A DNA stretch of 64,000 nucleotides. Source: JAWRCU01 sp033542235 (GTDB taxonomy: Bacteria > Pseudomonadota > Alphaproteobacteria > Rhizobiales > Rhizobiaceae). Location of the stretch: positions 1-64,000 of the forward strand of contig NZ_JAWRCU010000014.1 in NCBI RefSeq assembly GCF_033542235.1. The letters run 5' to 3'. Under the pieces are notes generated by a model, which was not told the DNA's origin, searched no databases, and saw only the letters and a program-made list of their open reading frames with translations. The translations under genes were made by a program, and so were the position numbers. Numbering within the stretch: the stretch's first letter is position 1; every line of letters starts with the position of its first letter. Of the stretch, positions 6,504 through 15,227 are shown piece after piece.

Positions 6504-9026
6504 ATGGCCCGCGTCCCGATGTCCGACCTTCTGCGACGCAATGAATTCGTGCTGATCATCGTGCTTGCCGTTGCGGTCGCGATCTTCAGCTTCGTCGACC
6601 CGCGCTTCCTGACCGCGAGCAATTTCGTCAGCATCGCGCAGCAGAGCGCCGTCATTGCGCTTGTCGCCTTTGCCATGACCGCCGTCATCATAGCGCGCGG
6701 CATAGACATTTCCGTCGGCAGCACGCTGGCCTTCGCCGGGGTTGCCGCTGGCCTCGTCTATACCGCCACCGGTTCGGCCGCAGCGACGGTTGCCACAGCC
6801 ATAGTAAGCGGAGGTGCCATCGGGCTCCTGAACGGCCTGCTGATAGGCCTTGCCGGGATTTCGCCTTTCATCGTGACGCTTGCGACCATGGCGTTCGGGC
6901 GTGGCCTTTCGCTCAGTCTGTCGAGTGCGTCGAGCATCGCGATCTCTGACCCTGTCATCCTCTATGCGGGGCGCGAGACCTTTGGCCTTCTCCCGGTCTC
7001 GGTCATCATCGCTGCGATCGTGCTGGGCCTGTGGTGGTTTGTTCTCCAGCGCACCGTCTACGGCCGCTGGGTCTACGCCGTCGGCGGCAATGCGGAAGCC
7101 GCCCGCGCTTCCCTGGTGCCGGTAAGCCTCGTGCGCATATCCGTCTATCTGATCGTCGGCGCAACCGCCGGTCTTGGCGCGATCCTGACCATCGGCCGCC
7201 TCGGCTCCGCCCAGCCGCTTGCCGGAACCGGACTCGAATTCACTGCCATCACCGCGGCAATCGTCGGCGGCACAAAGCTTTCTGGCGGACAGGGCTCGAT
7301 ATGGGGAACGGCAATCGGCGCCATCCTCCTCGGCGTGATCAACACGGGCCTTTCCTTCCTCCAGGTGCCGCAAATCTATATCTACTACGTCACCGGCGCC
7401 CTGATCCTGGTCGCGGTACTTGCAAGCCAGCCGGAGAGCGTGGCCGCCCTGCTCAAATCGATGCGCCCGAAAGCTCCGGCGGTCGCAGCCCCCGAGGCCG
7501 CGGCAGCCGTTTCCGCCGCTCACAGCATAACCCTTTCCGGGATCGGCAAGGTGTTTCCAGGCGTGAAGGCTCTCGACGGCGTTTCATTCACCGTCTCTTC
7601 CGGCGAGGTGGTCGCGCTTGCTGGTGAAAACGGCGCCGGAAAATCCACGCTCGTCAAGTGCATCTCCGGTGTCTATCGTCCCGACGAAGGGCGGATCATC
7701 ATCGATGGAGAGGCCGTCGACTTTCAATCTCCAAACGATGCGAAGGGCATCAGCGTCATCCACCAGCACTTCAGCCTGTCGCCCGACCTGACCGTTACCG
7801 AGAACCTCTTCGTCGGGCGTGAGCCGCGCAACGCCTTCGGCTTCCTCGACCGGAGCCGGATGCGCCGCGAAGCGCAAGCGATCATGGATGAGCTGTCACT
7901 CGACATCGATGTCGACGCCGAAGTTCGGACGCTCTCGGTCGGAAGGCAGCAGATGGTCGAGATCGCTCGCGCCGTGCTCGCCGACGCCTGGTTTATGGTA
8001 ATGGACGAGCCGACGAGCGCGCTCTCAAACCGTGAGCGCGACCAACTCTACGGTTTGATGGAGAAGTTGAAGGCGCGGGGCGCGGCCATTCTCTACATCT
8101 CACACAAGATGGAGGAAATCTTCAACCAGTGCGATCGCGTGGTCGTGCTGCGGGACGGGAAGTTCGTCGGCGATCGCCGTATCGCCGAAACGACCGAAGC
8201 CGAAATCGTTTCCATGATGGTCGGTCGGGATGTCGGCGACATCTTCCCCTATCTCGAGGCCGAGGCCGGCGAGAAGGCGATCGAGGTGGAAGCCATCGCC
8301 AACGGCAAGCTATTGAAATCCGCGTCGCTTTCGGTCCGCACCGGCGAGATCGTCGCGCTAGCCGGCCTGATGGGCAGCGGAAGATCCGAGGTGTTGCGGC
8401 TGATCGCCGGGCTGGAGAAGCCCGAGAGCGGGGAGATCAGGATATTCGGCGAGCGCCAGGCGGGAGGCGACATCAAAGCGGCCAACCGCGCCGGCATCGT
8501 CTACATCCCGGAAGACCGGCACCTTGAAGGTTTCGTCGGCACGATGTCCATCCGGGACAATCTTTCGCTTGCCTGGATCCGCGGCAATAACCGCCTCGGC
8601 ATCCTGTCCCCGCGCCGGATCGCTTCGCTGGCGCGCGAGTTGATCGGTTCGCTCGGCGTGCGTCCGGCGCAACCAGAAAAGATGACGATCCAGCTTTCGG
8701 GCGGCAACCAGCAGAAGGTGGTCATCGGCAAATGGCTTGCGACGAAGCCAAAGGTGATCCTGCTCGATGAGCCGACGCGCGGCGTCGATGTCGGAGCCAA
8801 GTCTGAACTGCATCACCTGATCGCGCGGCTGAAGCAGCAGGGCGCAGCAATCCTCATGGTCTCCAGCGAGCTACCTGAAGTGCTCGGCGTGGCCGACCGC
8901 ATCGTCGTCATGCAGGCGGGCCATACGGTCGGGGAATTGCAACGTGGGGCGAGCGAGCACGACGTGATGGCGCTCGCCTTCGCTGAGCGCCGGAAACCCT
9001 CAACCGTGGGAGCCGCAGTGTCATGA
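6504..9026 (+). CDS. fused ABC permease and double ATPase (RbsC-RbsA type)
   Basis: This 840-residue protein joins two normally separate subunits. Residues 1 to about 325 are a multi-spanning BPD_transp_2 permease (RbsC class), with the GGTKLSGGQGSIWGT cytoplasmic loop. An Ala/Pro-rich linker (about 326-345) leads to two nucleotide-binding domains of the RbsA/XylG type. The first has Walker A GENGAGKST (about 374), signature LSVGRQQ and Walker B VMDEPTSA. The second has the degenerate Walker A GLMGSGRSE (about 621), signature LSGGNQQ and LLDEPTRG (about 751). The degenerate second Walker A is normal for this ATPase class. The start ATG at 6504 has GGGGATG upstream. The end overlaps the next permease gene by four bases (ATGA). 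A frame break hidden by sequencing error is unlikely because the reading frame is continuous through the linker. Confidence 0.9.
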   Translation: MARVPMSDLLRRNEFVLIIVLAVAVAIFSFVDPRFLTASNFVSIAQQSAVIALVAFAMTAVIIARGIDISVGSTLAFAGVAAGLVYTATGSAAATVATAIVSGGAIGLLNGLLIGLAGISPFIVTLATMAFGRGLSLSLSSASSIAISDPVILYAGRETFGLLPVSVIIAAIVLGLWWFVLQRTVYGRWVYAVGGNAEAARASLVPVSLVRISVYLIVGATAGLGAILTIGRLGSAQPLAGTGLEFTAITAAIVGGTKLSGGQGSIWGTAIGAILLGVINTGLSFLQVPQIYIYYVTGALILVAVLASQPESVAALLKSMRPKAPAVAAPEAAAAVSAAHSITLSGIGKVFPGVKALDGVSFTVSSGEVVALAGENGAGKSTLVKCISGVYRPDEGRIIIDGEAVDFQSPNDAKGISVIHQHFSLSPDLTVTENLFVGREPRNAFGFLDRSRMRREAQAIMDELSLDIDVDAEVRTLSVGRQQMVEIARAVLADAWFMVMDEPTSALSNRERDQLYGLMEKLKARGAAILYISHKMEEIFNQCDRVVVLRDGKFVGDRRIAETTEAEIVSMMVGRDVGDIFPYLEAEAGEKAIEVEAIANGKLLKSASLSVRTGEIVALAGLMGSGRSEVLRLIAGLEKPESGEIRIFGERQAGGDIKAANRAGIVYIPEDRHLEGFVGTMSIRDNLSLAWIRGNNRLGILSPRRIASLARELIGSLGVRPAQPEKMTIQLSGGNQQKVVIGKWLATKPKVILLDEPTRGVDVGAKSELHHLIARLKQQGAAILMVSSELPEVLGVADRIVVMQAGHTVGELQRGASEHDVMALAFAERRKPSTVGAAVS

Positions 9027-9997
9027 CCGCCGCACGTAACCGGCTTCTACAACATGTCCTCGCGCTGTCGCCGCTCATTCTGCTCGCAGTCCTGACGGCC
9101 GTCTTCGCACTTGTCGATCCACGGGTGGTGTCGACGCAGAGCCTTCTCAACATCGTGTCACAGGCCACGCCCATCGCCGTGCTGGCACTCGGCGCGCTCA
9201 TTGTGCTGTTGACGGGTGGCATCGATCTTTCGGCAGGCGTCGGCGTCGCATTTTGCGCGGTTCTCGTCGCCAGTCTCATCGACGCCGGCACGGGCCTGTC
9301 CGGAGCGCTCGCGATCGGGCTTGCCGTGATGCTGCTCATCGGCATGGCAAACGGAGCCGTCATCGCGCTTCTCAAAATTCCGCCCTTCGTAACGACGCTT
9401 GCGACAATGGTGGCGTTGCAGGGAGCGACGCTCGCCGTGGCCTCCAAGGGCGTCCTGATGCTGAAGGAGCCGTGGCTGCGCCTTATCGGTGTCGAGCGCT
9501 CGTTCGGCGCGCCCAACGTGATCTTCGCGACGGCACTGATCGCGATCGCGGCCGGAGTACTGATGCGTCGTACTCGCTTCGGCCTCAGGACCTATGCGTT
9601 GGGATCGGATCCAGCTGCGGCCGAACTTGCCGGGATTCCCGTCAAGCGGCAGACCATTCTTGTCTATGCGGCCTCCGGCCTTTTCGTCTTCCTGACCGCC
9701 TTCATCATGATCAGCCGCGTTCCGGTCGTCACGCCCAATATCGGCGGCACCCCGCTGCTGCTCGACGCGATCGCGGCGGCGGTGCTCGGCGGCACAAGCA
9801 TCTTCGGCGGGCGTGGAACGGTCTGGGGGACTGTCGTCGGCGCGTTGATCGTGAGCCTTCTTACTACGGCGCTTCGCATCTTCGGAACGGACCCGTCCAG
9901 CCTCGAACTCTACAAGGGTGCAATCATCATGGCGGCACTGATGGCCGATTCGGCGATGGCCTATGCCAAGGCGCGCCTCGTGGCGGCCGCGCGATGA
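9023..9997 (+). CDS. ABC transporter permease (RbsC family)
   Basis: This 324-residue inner-membrane permease belongs to the ribose-type BPD_transp_2 family. It has about ten hydrophobic segments, the early GGIDLSAGVGVAF motif and the late loop GGTSIFGGRGTVWGT. It probably forms a heterodimeric channel with the permease half of the preceding fusion, since the two differ clearly in sequence. Its ATG overlaps the TGA of the fusion gene, and its own TGA overlaps the ATG of the creatininase-like gene, so all three are translationally coupled. Confidence 0.92.
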   Translation: MTAARNRLLQHVLALSPLILLAVLTAVFALVDPRVVSTQSLLNIVSQATPIAVLALGALIVLLTGGIDLSAGVGVAFCAVLVASLIDAGTGLSGALAIGLAVMLLIGMANGAVIALLKIPPFVTTLATMVALQGATLAVASKGVLMLKEPWLRLIGVERSFGAPNVIFATALIAIAAGVLMRRTRFGLRTYALGSDPAAAELAGIPVKRQTILVYAASGLFVFLTAFIMISRVPVVTPNIGGTPLLLDAIAAAVLGGTSIFGGRGTVWGTVVGALIVSLLTTALRIFGTDPSSLELYKGAIIMAALMADSAMAYAKARLVAAAR

Positions 9998-10797
9998 GCC
10001 GCGTCATGCCAGAGCCTGGCGGCGCGTGCGCTTTCGCGTCGATGACCTCGCCTGAGGCCGGCGCGCTCGCGTCAACGGGGCCGTCACGCCCCGTCGCGCT
10101 CCTGCCGACCGGAGCGGTGGAGCAGCACGGTCCGCATCTGCCAATGGGGCTGGACATCTGGCTTGCCACCGCGGTCGCATTCGCCGCGGCCGAAGGCCAG
10201 CCGGGCATAAGGGTGTGCGAGCCTTTCGCTTACGGCTCGTCTCATCACCATCGCGCGTTTCCGGGAACGATGAGCCTCAGCCCGCAAACCTTCATCGCGG
10301 TGCTGGTCGATCTCTGCGCCTGCCTGTGGGAGGACGGGTTCCTGCCGGTGATCATCAACGGGCATGGCGGCAACAGGGCCGCGATCCAGGTCGCGGTCAC
10401 GACCCTCGGACAGCGCGGCGTGGTGTCGGCCGGCTTTTCCTATTTCGACCTCATCGCGGACGTCGCGGCCGAAATACTGCCGGATGCGGCGGGCGGAACG
10501 GGCCATGCATGCGCGCTCGAAACATCGCTGATGATGCACGTCCTGCCCGAGCGCGTTCGCACCGCGCTCATACCCGAGGGGACGACTCCTCCCTCATGGC
10601 CCGACCCTCACCTCTATGCGGGCCCGGCAGTGACGGTGTGGCGGCCGTTCGAGGCCATTCGCGAGAACGGCGTGATCGGAACCCCGTCCGAGGCGTCGCC
10701 GAGCGCGGGGGCCCGTTTGTTCGCAGCGGCCGTCGAGCGGAGCCGCGAAACCGTTCTCAAGATTCAAGCCGAATACGGCCGAAGGAGTACGCTATGA
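9994..10797 (+). CDS. creatininase-family amidohydrolase
   Basis: This 267-residue protein belongs to the creatininase/MftE/ArfB superfamily of metal-dependent amidohydrolases that open cyclic or linear amides. Metal and catalytic motifs are present: AVEQHGPHLPMGLD (E43, H45, D54), INGHGGN (122-127) and GHACALETS (H171, E176). The ATG at 9994 overlaps the permease stop, and its own end overlaps the aldehyde dehydrogenase start, so it belongs to the same operon. In this context a ring-opening or amide-hydrolysing step on the imported compound is likely. True creatininase is possible, but no creatinase or sarcosine oxidase gene is nearby. Confidence 0.85.
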   Translation: MSRVMPEPGGACAFASMTSPEAGALASTGPSRPVALLPTGAVEQHGPHLPMGLDIWLATAVAFAAAEGQPGIRVCEPFAYGSSHHHRAFPGTMSLSPQTFIAVLVDLCACLWEDGFLPVIINGHGGNRAAIQVAVTTLGQRGVVSAGFSYFDLIADVAAEILPDAAGGTGHACALETSLMMHVLPERVRTALIPEGTTPPSWPDPHLYAGPAVTVWRPFEAIRENGVIGTPSEASPSAGARLFAAAVERSRETVLKIQAEYGRRSTL

Positions 10798-12320
10798 CTG
10801 TTCATTTCAGATCGTCGATCGACGGTCCCAACCTGCGCGGCATGCCGATCGTGACGGAGCCGGAGGCCGGCGCGCGCATCGGCATGAACCGTATCGGAGC
10901 GGAGTGGGAGGCGGGCAGGACCGGCAAGTTCCTGAAGATAGACAGCCCCTCGTCCGGCCAGTCGCTGGGTTACATCGCGCTCTCCACGCGCGCCGACATC
11001 GGACGCGCCGTAGCAGCAGCCGAGGCGGCTCGTGCCAAATTCGGCAAGATGGGGGTGTTCGAGCGAGCCGCGCTTTGCATGAAGATCGCCGACGAAATCG
11101 ATCGCAGGACGGAAGAGCTCGCGCGGCTGCTGTGCCTAGAGCAGGGCAAGCCGTTCCATTCGGAGGCGAAGGCTGAGGTGGGCGGTGCAGCGCTCGGATT
11201 CCGCAACGCAGCCGAGCAGATGAAATGGCTGGAAACGGCAGCCTTTCCTGTGGCGGACGCCAACAAGCGCGCCTTCAGCTTTCTCCAGCCCAAGGGCGTG
11301 TTCGCCATCATCACGCCGTGGAATTTCCCGCTGGGGCTTCCCTGCATGTATTATCTCGGGCCGGCCGTTGCGACCGGCAACACCGTCGTCTGGGTGCCGG
11401 CGCCCACGACATCGCTGATTGCGGTCGCGCTCATGGAATGCTTGATCGAGGCCGGCCTGCCGGACGGCGTCATCAATCTGGTGCTGGGCGACGGCGTGGA
11501 GGTCGGCGACGAGGCCGTCGTGCATCCCGGCACGCATGCGATTGGCTTCACCGGTAGCTCGGCAACCGGCGCGACGATCGCGCGGCGGGGCGCGGGCAAG
11601 CCGCTGCTTCTCGAAATGGGCGGCAATGGCCCGACCATCGTTCTTCCCGATGCGGACGTCGAGATGGCGGCCGCGCAGATCGGGGCCGGCTGCTTCCGCA
11701 ATGCCGGCCAGATATGCACCGCCACGGAGCGCATACTGGTGCACAAGTCCGTCCACGATCGCTTTGTCGAAGGGTTGGTCAATGCAGCGGGAAAGGTGCG
11801 CATGGGCGATCCCTTCGATCCCGCCACGACCATGGGCCCGATCAACAACGCCGTCGCGCTCGACAAGATGCTCAGCCACATGGAGGACGCCGTCGCCCGC
11901 AAGGCGGACGTCGTTATGGGCGGAAAGGTTGCGACCGGCCTGCCGACCAATCTCTATTTCGAACCGACGGTTGTTACCGGCCTGGCACCGGAGAGCCTCC
12001 TCAACACGGAGGAATCGTTCGGGCCGGTTGCTCCCGTCCTCACATTCGAGACCGACGAGGAGGCACTGGAACTGGCCGCATCGAGCCCGTACGGGCTTTC
12101 GGCCGCCGTCTTCACGAATACGATCAGGAAGGCCTTTTTCTTCACCGAGCGGCTGCGCGTGGGGATCGTCAACGTGAACGAGATGAGCTGCTATTGGGAG
12201 CCGCACATCCCGGCAGGCGGCGCCGCAGGCACCCAGAGCGGGCTTGGCCGCACCGGCGGCCGTCACACGCTGATGGAAATGTGCGACCTGAAGACCATGA
12301 CCATCGACATAACGCGCTGA
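10794..12320 (+). CDS. NAD(P)-dependent aldehyde dehydrogenase
   Basis: This 508-residue member of the aldehyde dehydrogenase superfamily oxidises an aldehyde to an acid. The catalytic residues are N177 (TPWNFP), E274 (LLEMGGNGP) and C308 (NAGQICTATE). The usual LELGGK motif reads LEMGGN, as in some semialdehyde dehydrogenases. The ATG at 10794 overlaps the stop of the amidohydrolase gene and has GAAGGAG upstream. A role after the GMC oxidoreductase at 12802 (alcohol to aldehyde to acid) is plausible. Succinate semialdehyde-type activity is an alternative. Confidence 0.9.
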   Translation: MTVHFRSSIDGPNLRGMPIVTEPEAGARIGMNRIGAEWEAGRTGKFLKIDSPSSGQSLGYIALSTRADIGRAVAAAEAARAKFGKMGVFERAALCMKIADEIDRRTEELARLLCLEQGKPFHSEAKAEVGGAALGFRNAAEQMKWLETAAFPVADANKRAFSFLQPKGVFAIITPWNFPLGLPCMYYLGPAVATGNTVVWVPAPTTSLIAVALMECLIEAGLPDGVINLVLGDGVEVGDEAVVHPGTHAIGFTGSSATGATIARRGAGKPLLLEMGGNGPTIVLPDADVEMAAAQIGAGCFRNAGQICTATERILVHKSVHDRFVEGLVNAAGKVRMGDPFDPATTMGPINNAVALDKMLSHMEDAVARKADVVMGGKVATGLPTNLYFEPTVVTGLAPESLLNTEESFGPVAPVLTFETDEEALELAASSPYGLSAAVFTNTIRKAFFFTERLRVGIVNVNEMSCYWEPHIPAGGAAGTQSGLGRTGGRHTLMEMCDLKTMTIDITR

Positions 12321-12384
12321 ACAACGTGTAGCGACGACTGAAACTCGGCGTCGCCATGCGTCGCCATCATCGAAAGGAATGCAT

Positions 12385-12771
12385 ATGACGATCGTGAGGC
12401 ATGGCGTGGGCGAAGGTCGCGGATCCGGCGGGCGCAAGCTGCCCTTTGCGAAGGCGGTGGAAGCCGGCGGCTGGCTCCATGTCTCGGGCCAAACGCCGAT
12501 GCGTGACGGCGAGATCGTTGGCCACGGCATCGTTGAACAGGCACGCATCGCCATCGAGAACATGCTCACGATCGTGAAGGATGCGGGATACGAACCATCC
12601 GATATCGTGCGTGTGGGCGTCTGGCTCGATGACGCGCGCGACTTCTGGAGCTTCAACGCCGTCTTCGAGAAATTCTTCGGCGATCATCCTCCGGCCCGCT
12701 GTTGCGTGGAGTCGCCGATGGTCGTCGACTGCAAGGTCGAAGTCGACTGCATCGCTTACAAAGCACGCTGA
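12385..12771 (+). CDS. RidA/YjgF-family enamine/imine deaminase
   Basis: This 128-residue protein has the RidA fold, with HVSGQTP, the IENMLTIVKDAGY helix and the conserved arginine in PPARCCVESP near the C-terminus. RidA proteins hydrolyse reactive 2-aminoacrylate and related imines made by PLP dehydratases, which matches the dehydratase encoded at 4280. The second ATG (12385) is chosen because GAAAGGA ends six bases before it; the ATG at 12379 directly abuts that site. It lies 64 bases after the aldehyde dehydrogenase and 30 bases before the GMC gene, in the same orientation. Confidence 0.88.
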   Translation: MTIVRHGVGEGRGSGGRKLPFAKAVEAGGWLHVSGQTPMRDGEIVGHGIVEQARIAIENMLTIVKDAGYEPSDIVRVGVWLDDARDFWSFNAVFEKFFGDHPPARCCVESPMVVDCKVEVDCIAYKAR

Positions 12772-12801
12772 CAAAAACCATCCGGGGCAGGAGATCGGGG
12801 C

Positions 12802-14517
12802 ATGAGCGCAGGGGCGCCGATTGTGGCGGATTACATCATCGTCGGCGGCGGCTCATCCGGCTGCGTACTCGCTGCGCGCCTGTCCGAGGACCCCGCTGTC
12901 CGGGTCATTCTGCTCGAAGCGGGGATCGACGCAGCGAGGCCGGAAGATTTTCCCGATCTCGCCAGTCCTTATCCCGGGATCGCCTATTCCAATCCGCGTT
13001 ATACCTGGGCCGGGCTGAAGGCCTCCCTGCCTTACACCGGCTCCAACCGGTCGGAGGGCAAGGCCAGCCGATATGAGCAGGCCCGGGTTCTGGGCGGCGG
13101 TTCGGCCATCAACGGCATCGGAGCCAACAGGGGCTCGCCGCACGACTATGATGAATGGGGCGAGATGGGCGTCGAGGGCTGGTCCTGGGAAGCCTGCCTT
13201 CCCTATTTCAAGAAACTCGAACGCGATCTCGACATAGACGACGAGTTCCACGGGAAAAACGGCCCGTTCCCGATCCGCCGCCGCGGCGACAAGATATGGA
13301 CGCCCTTCACCCGCGCGATGCTGGCGGTCTGCGAGGCGCGCGGCATCCCCTTTCTGCCGGACCAGAACGGCAGATGGGAGGACGGCATCTTCGAGATGGC
13401 CGTCAATATGGATGAGCAGTGTCGAAGAGTCAGCACGGCGTGGGCTTACCTGACGCCTGAAGTGCGCCGCAGGCCGAACCTCGACATCCGCACCGAAACG
13501 ACGGTTTCCCGCATCCTGATATCCGGCCACACGGCGCACGGGGTGGTGGCGCTGCGGGGCGAGACGAGGGAGGAGTTGAGGGCAACCCGCATCCTGCTGT
13601 GTTCCGGCGCGCTCGCCACGCCCGCGCTCCTGATGCGCTCCGGGCTCGGCCCCGCCGCACACCTTGCCGACTGCGGTATCCAGGCGCTGCACAATCTGCC
13701 CGGCGTCGGGCAGAATCTCATGGAGCACCCATCCGCCGGCCTCGTGCCGCATCTGAAGCCGACGGCGCGCCAACGAGGTGTCCCGGACTACCATATTCCG
13801 ATCGGTTATCGCTTCTCGTCCGGCCTCGAAGGATGCCCCTCGGGCGACATGCACATGAACTTCGTGACCCGCGCGGCGTGGCATCCCGTCGGCCGCCAGC
13901 TCGGCTCCGTCTTCTTCTGGGTGAACAAGTCTTATTCGCGCGGTCAGCTGCTGCTCGATCCGGCCGCCCCGGACGGCCCGCCGCGCGTGGACTTCCGCAT
14001 GCTTTCGGACCGCCGAGACCTGACGCGGCTCGCCGATGCGTTCGAACGCGCCGTGGCGCTTGCCTCCGACCCGAGTCTGGCGTCCGTGGTGTCCGGACTT
14101 TACGCCGGCGGCATGTCGGAAATCGGCAAGCGGTTCTCAAAGCGCACCAGGCTGGGTGCACTGATCACCGGCATCGGCGCAATCGGTCTCGATGCGATCG
14201 GATCGCTGAGGGAGAAAGCCTTTCCTTACATGCTGTCGAATTTCAATGACCCGGTGCGCCTCGCCGCGCACCGGCAGGAGCTGGAAGCCTACATCGCCGA
14301 GACCGTGGGTGGCGTCTGGCATCCCTCGGGAACATGCCGCATGGGCGCGGAAGGCGACCGGCTGGCCGTGACCGACAGCATCGGCAAAGTGCGAGGCATG
14401 GATGGGCTTTTCATCGGCGACGCTTCGCTCATGCCGACGATCCCTTGCGCCAACACGAACGTTCCGACCATCATGATGGCCGAAAAAATTGCGGATGGGC
14501 TGAAAGCTGCACGATAG
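12802..14517 (+). CDS. GMC-family FAD-dependent alcohol/choline dehydrogenase
   Basis: This 571-residue flavoprotein has the N-terminal dinucleotide motif VGGGSSG (about 13-19) and the GMC signatures GGGSAINGI and SGALATPALLMRSG. The C-terminal active-site histidine is in GGVWHPSGTCRMG, with the partner asparagine in PCANTNVPT. It would oxidise a primary alcohol, as choline dehydrogenase does. It ends the catabolic locus. An upstream GGGGC/GGAG region supports the ATG at 12802. The substrate is unknown; the nearby aldehyde dehydrogenase is the natural next step. Confidence 0.9.
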   Translation: MSAGAPIVADYIIVGGGSSGCVLAARLSEDPAVRVILLEAGIDAARPEDFPDLASPYPGIAYSNPRYTWAGLKASLPYTGSNRSEGKASRYEQARVLGGGSAINGIGANRGSPHDYDEWGEMGVEGWSWEACLPYFKKLERDLDIDDEFHGKNGPFPIRRRGDKIWTPFTRAMLAVCEARGIPFLPDQNGRWEDGIFEMAVNMDEQCRRVSTAWAYLTPEVRRRPNLDIRTETTVSRILISGHTAHGVVALRGETREELRATRILLCSGALATPALLMRSGLGPAAHLADCGIQALHNLPGVGQNLMEHPSAGLVPHLKPTARQRGVPDYHIPIGYRFSSGLEGCPSGDMHMNFVTRAAWHPVGRQLGSVFFWVNKSYSRGQLLLDPAAPDGPPRVDFRMLSDRRDLTRLADAFERAVALASDPSLASVVSGLYAGGMSEIGKRFSKRTRLGALITGIGAIGLDAIGSLREKAFPYMLSNFNDPVRLAAHRQELEAYIAETVGGVWHPSGTCRMGAEGDRLAVTDSIGKVRGMDGLFIGDASLMPTIPCANTNVPTIMMAEKIADGLKAAR

Positions 14518-14588
14518 CATGCGCAGACTTTTCGATAAGGTCATGCAGCAAACTAACGACCTCAGACCGACTTCGATGGCAGCCTGCT
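14518..14588. repeat. dispersed palindromic element, right-half copy
   Basis: GCAGACTTTTCG-ATAAGGTCATGC-AGCAAAC matches the right half of the full element at 62377-62421. Homology then continues through ACTTCGATGGCAGCCTG, which is shared with 18663-18686. It abuts the stop codon of the minus-strand channel gene. Confidence 0.6.
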
Positions 14589-15060
14589 AGACGTTTCTCC
14601 GCCGCTTGGCCCGAAGCCTGTCGAGCTTGCCAAATTCGGTCATGATGTTCACGAGAACACTCACCGTCCAGCCGAATGTGAACAAGCCCGACATCGCTAT
14701 GATCGGTCCGATCAGACGCCATCGATCGGGCAAGCTGACCGCGCCTTCGCCGAGCGTGGTGTAGCTTTCAAGAACATAATAGTAGCTGTCGCGCATCGAT
14801 GGGACGAGTCCCATTGAATATATGGGAATGGCCCAGAGGAGCGTCTCAGTGAAATGCAAGGCAGCGAAGCCAGCGATGGTGAAGGCGAGAAGCACGTTCA
14901 GTCGCCAATGCGGCGTTGCGTCGTTCACCTGAACCCAGGCTTTGCTGAATTTTTGATTGATTGTGCGAAGGCCCAGGCCGTGAACGAAAATGATCACAAT
15001 CATGACAATGGTCCCGAGAATTAGCTCCAGGACCGGATGGGGGAAGGAAAGTTCGTCCAT
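14587..15060 (-). CDS. small ion-channel-like membrane protein (two-pore-helix type)
   Basis: This 157-residue protein has hydrophobic segments near residues 10-30, 52-72 and 112-138. A pore-like segment, YYYVLESYTTLGEGAV, lies just before the last of these, as in the Ion_trans_2 family of potassium channels. The selectivity filter would be TTLGEG instead of the usual TVGYG. Either the selectivity differs or the protein belongs to a distinct channel-like family. The basic tail KLDRLRAKRRRN follows. No cytoplasmic RCK domain is present. It stands alone, 167 bases from the next minus-strand gene. Confidence 0.65.
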   Translation of the reverse strand: MDELSFPHPVLELILGTIVMIVIIFVHGLGLRTINQKFSKAWVQVNDATPHWRLNVLLAFTIAGFAALHFTETLLWAIPIYSMGLVPSMRDSYYYVLESYTTLGEGAVSLPDRWRLIGPIIAMSGLFTFGWTVSVLVNIMTEFGKLDRLRAKRRRNV

Positions 15061-15227
15061 TGGGGTGCCCAGCCTTCTTCCTACACGGTTACGGATTCGA
15101 CCAATCTAGGTCTGTAAGTCCTCAGCCGAGTGGAGATAATGGGCCAGACTGCCAATCACAAAAGTGAGCGGGCTTCGCGGGTGGGCAGTTCAAGTGAAAC
15201 TGCCTCAACCGGTTACGCCCCTGCCGC

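Noticed and set aside
5312..6724. 470-residue minus-strand ORF opposite the binding-protein gene
   Set aside because: Antisense shadow of a well-supported RbsB-type gene.
11136..12656. 506-residue minus-strand ORF opposite the aldehyde dehydrogenase
   Set aside because: Antisense shadow; the plus strand shows the full catalytic set N177, E274 and C308.
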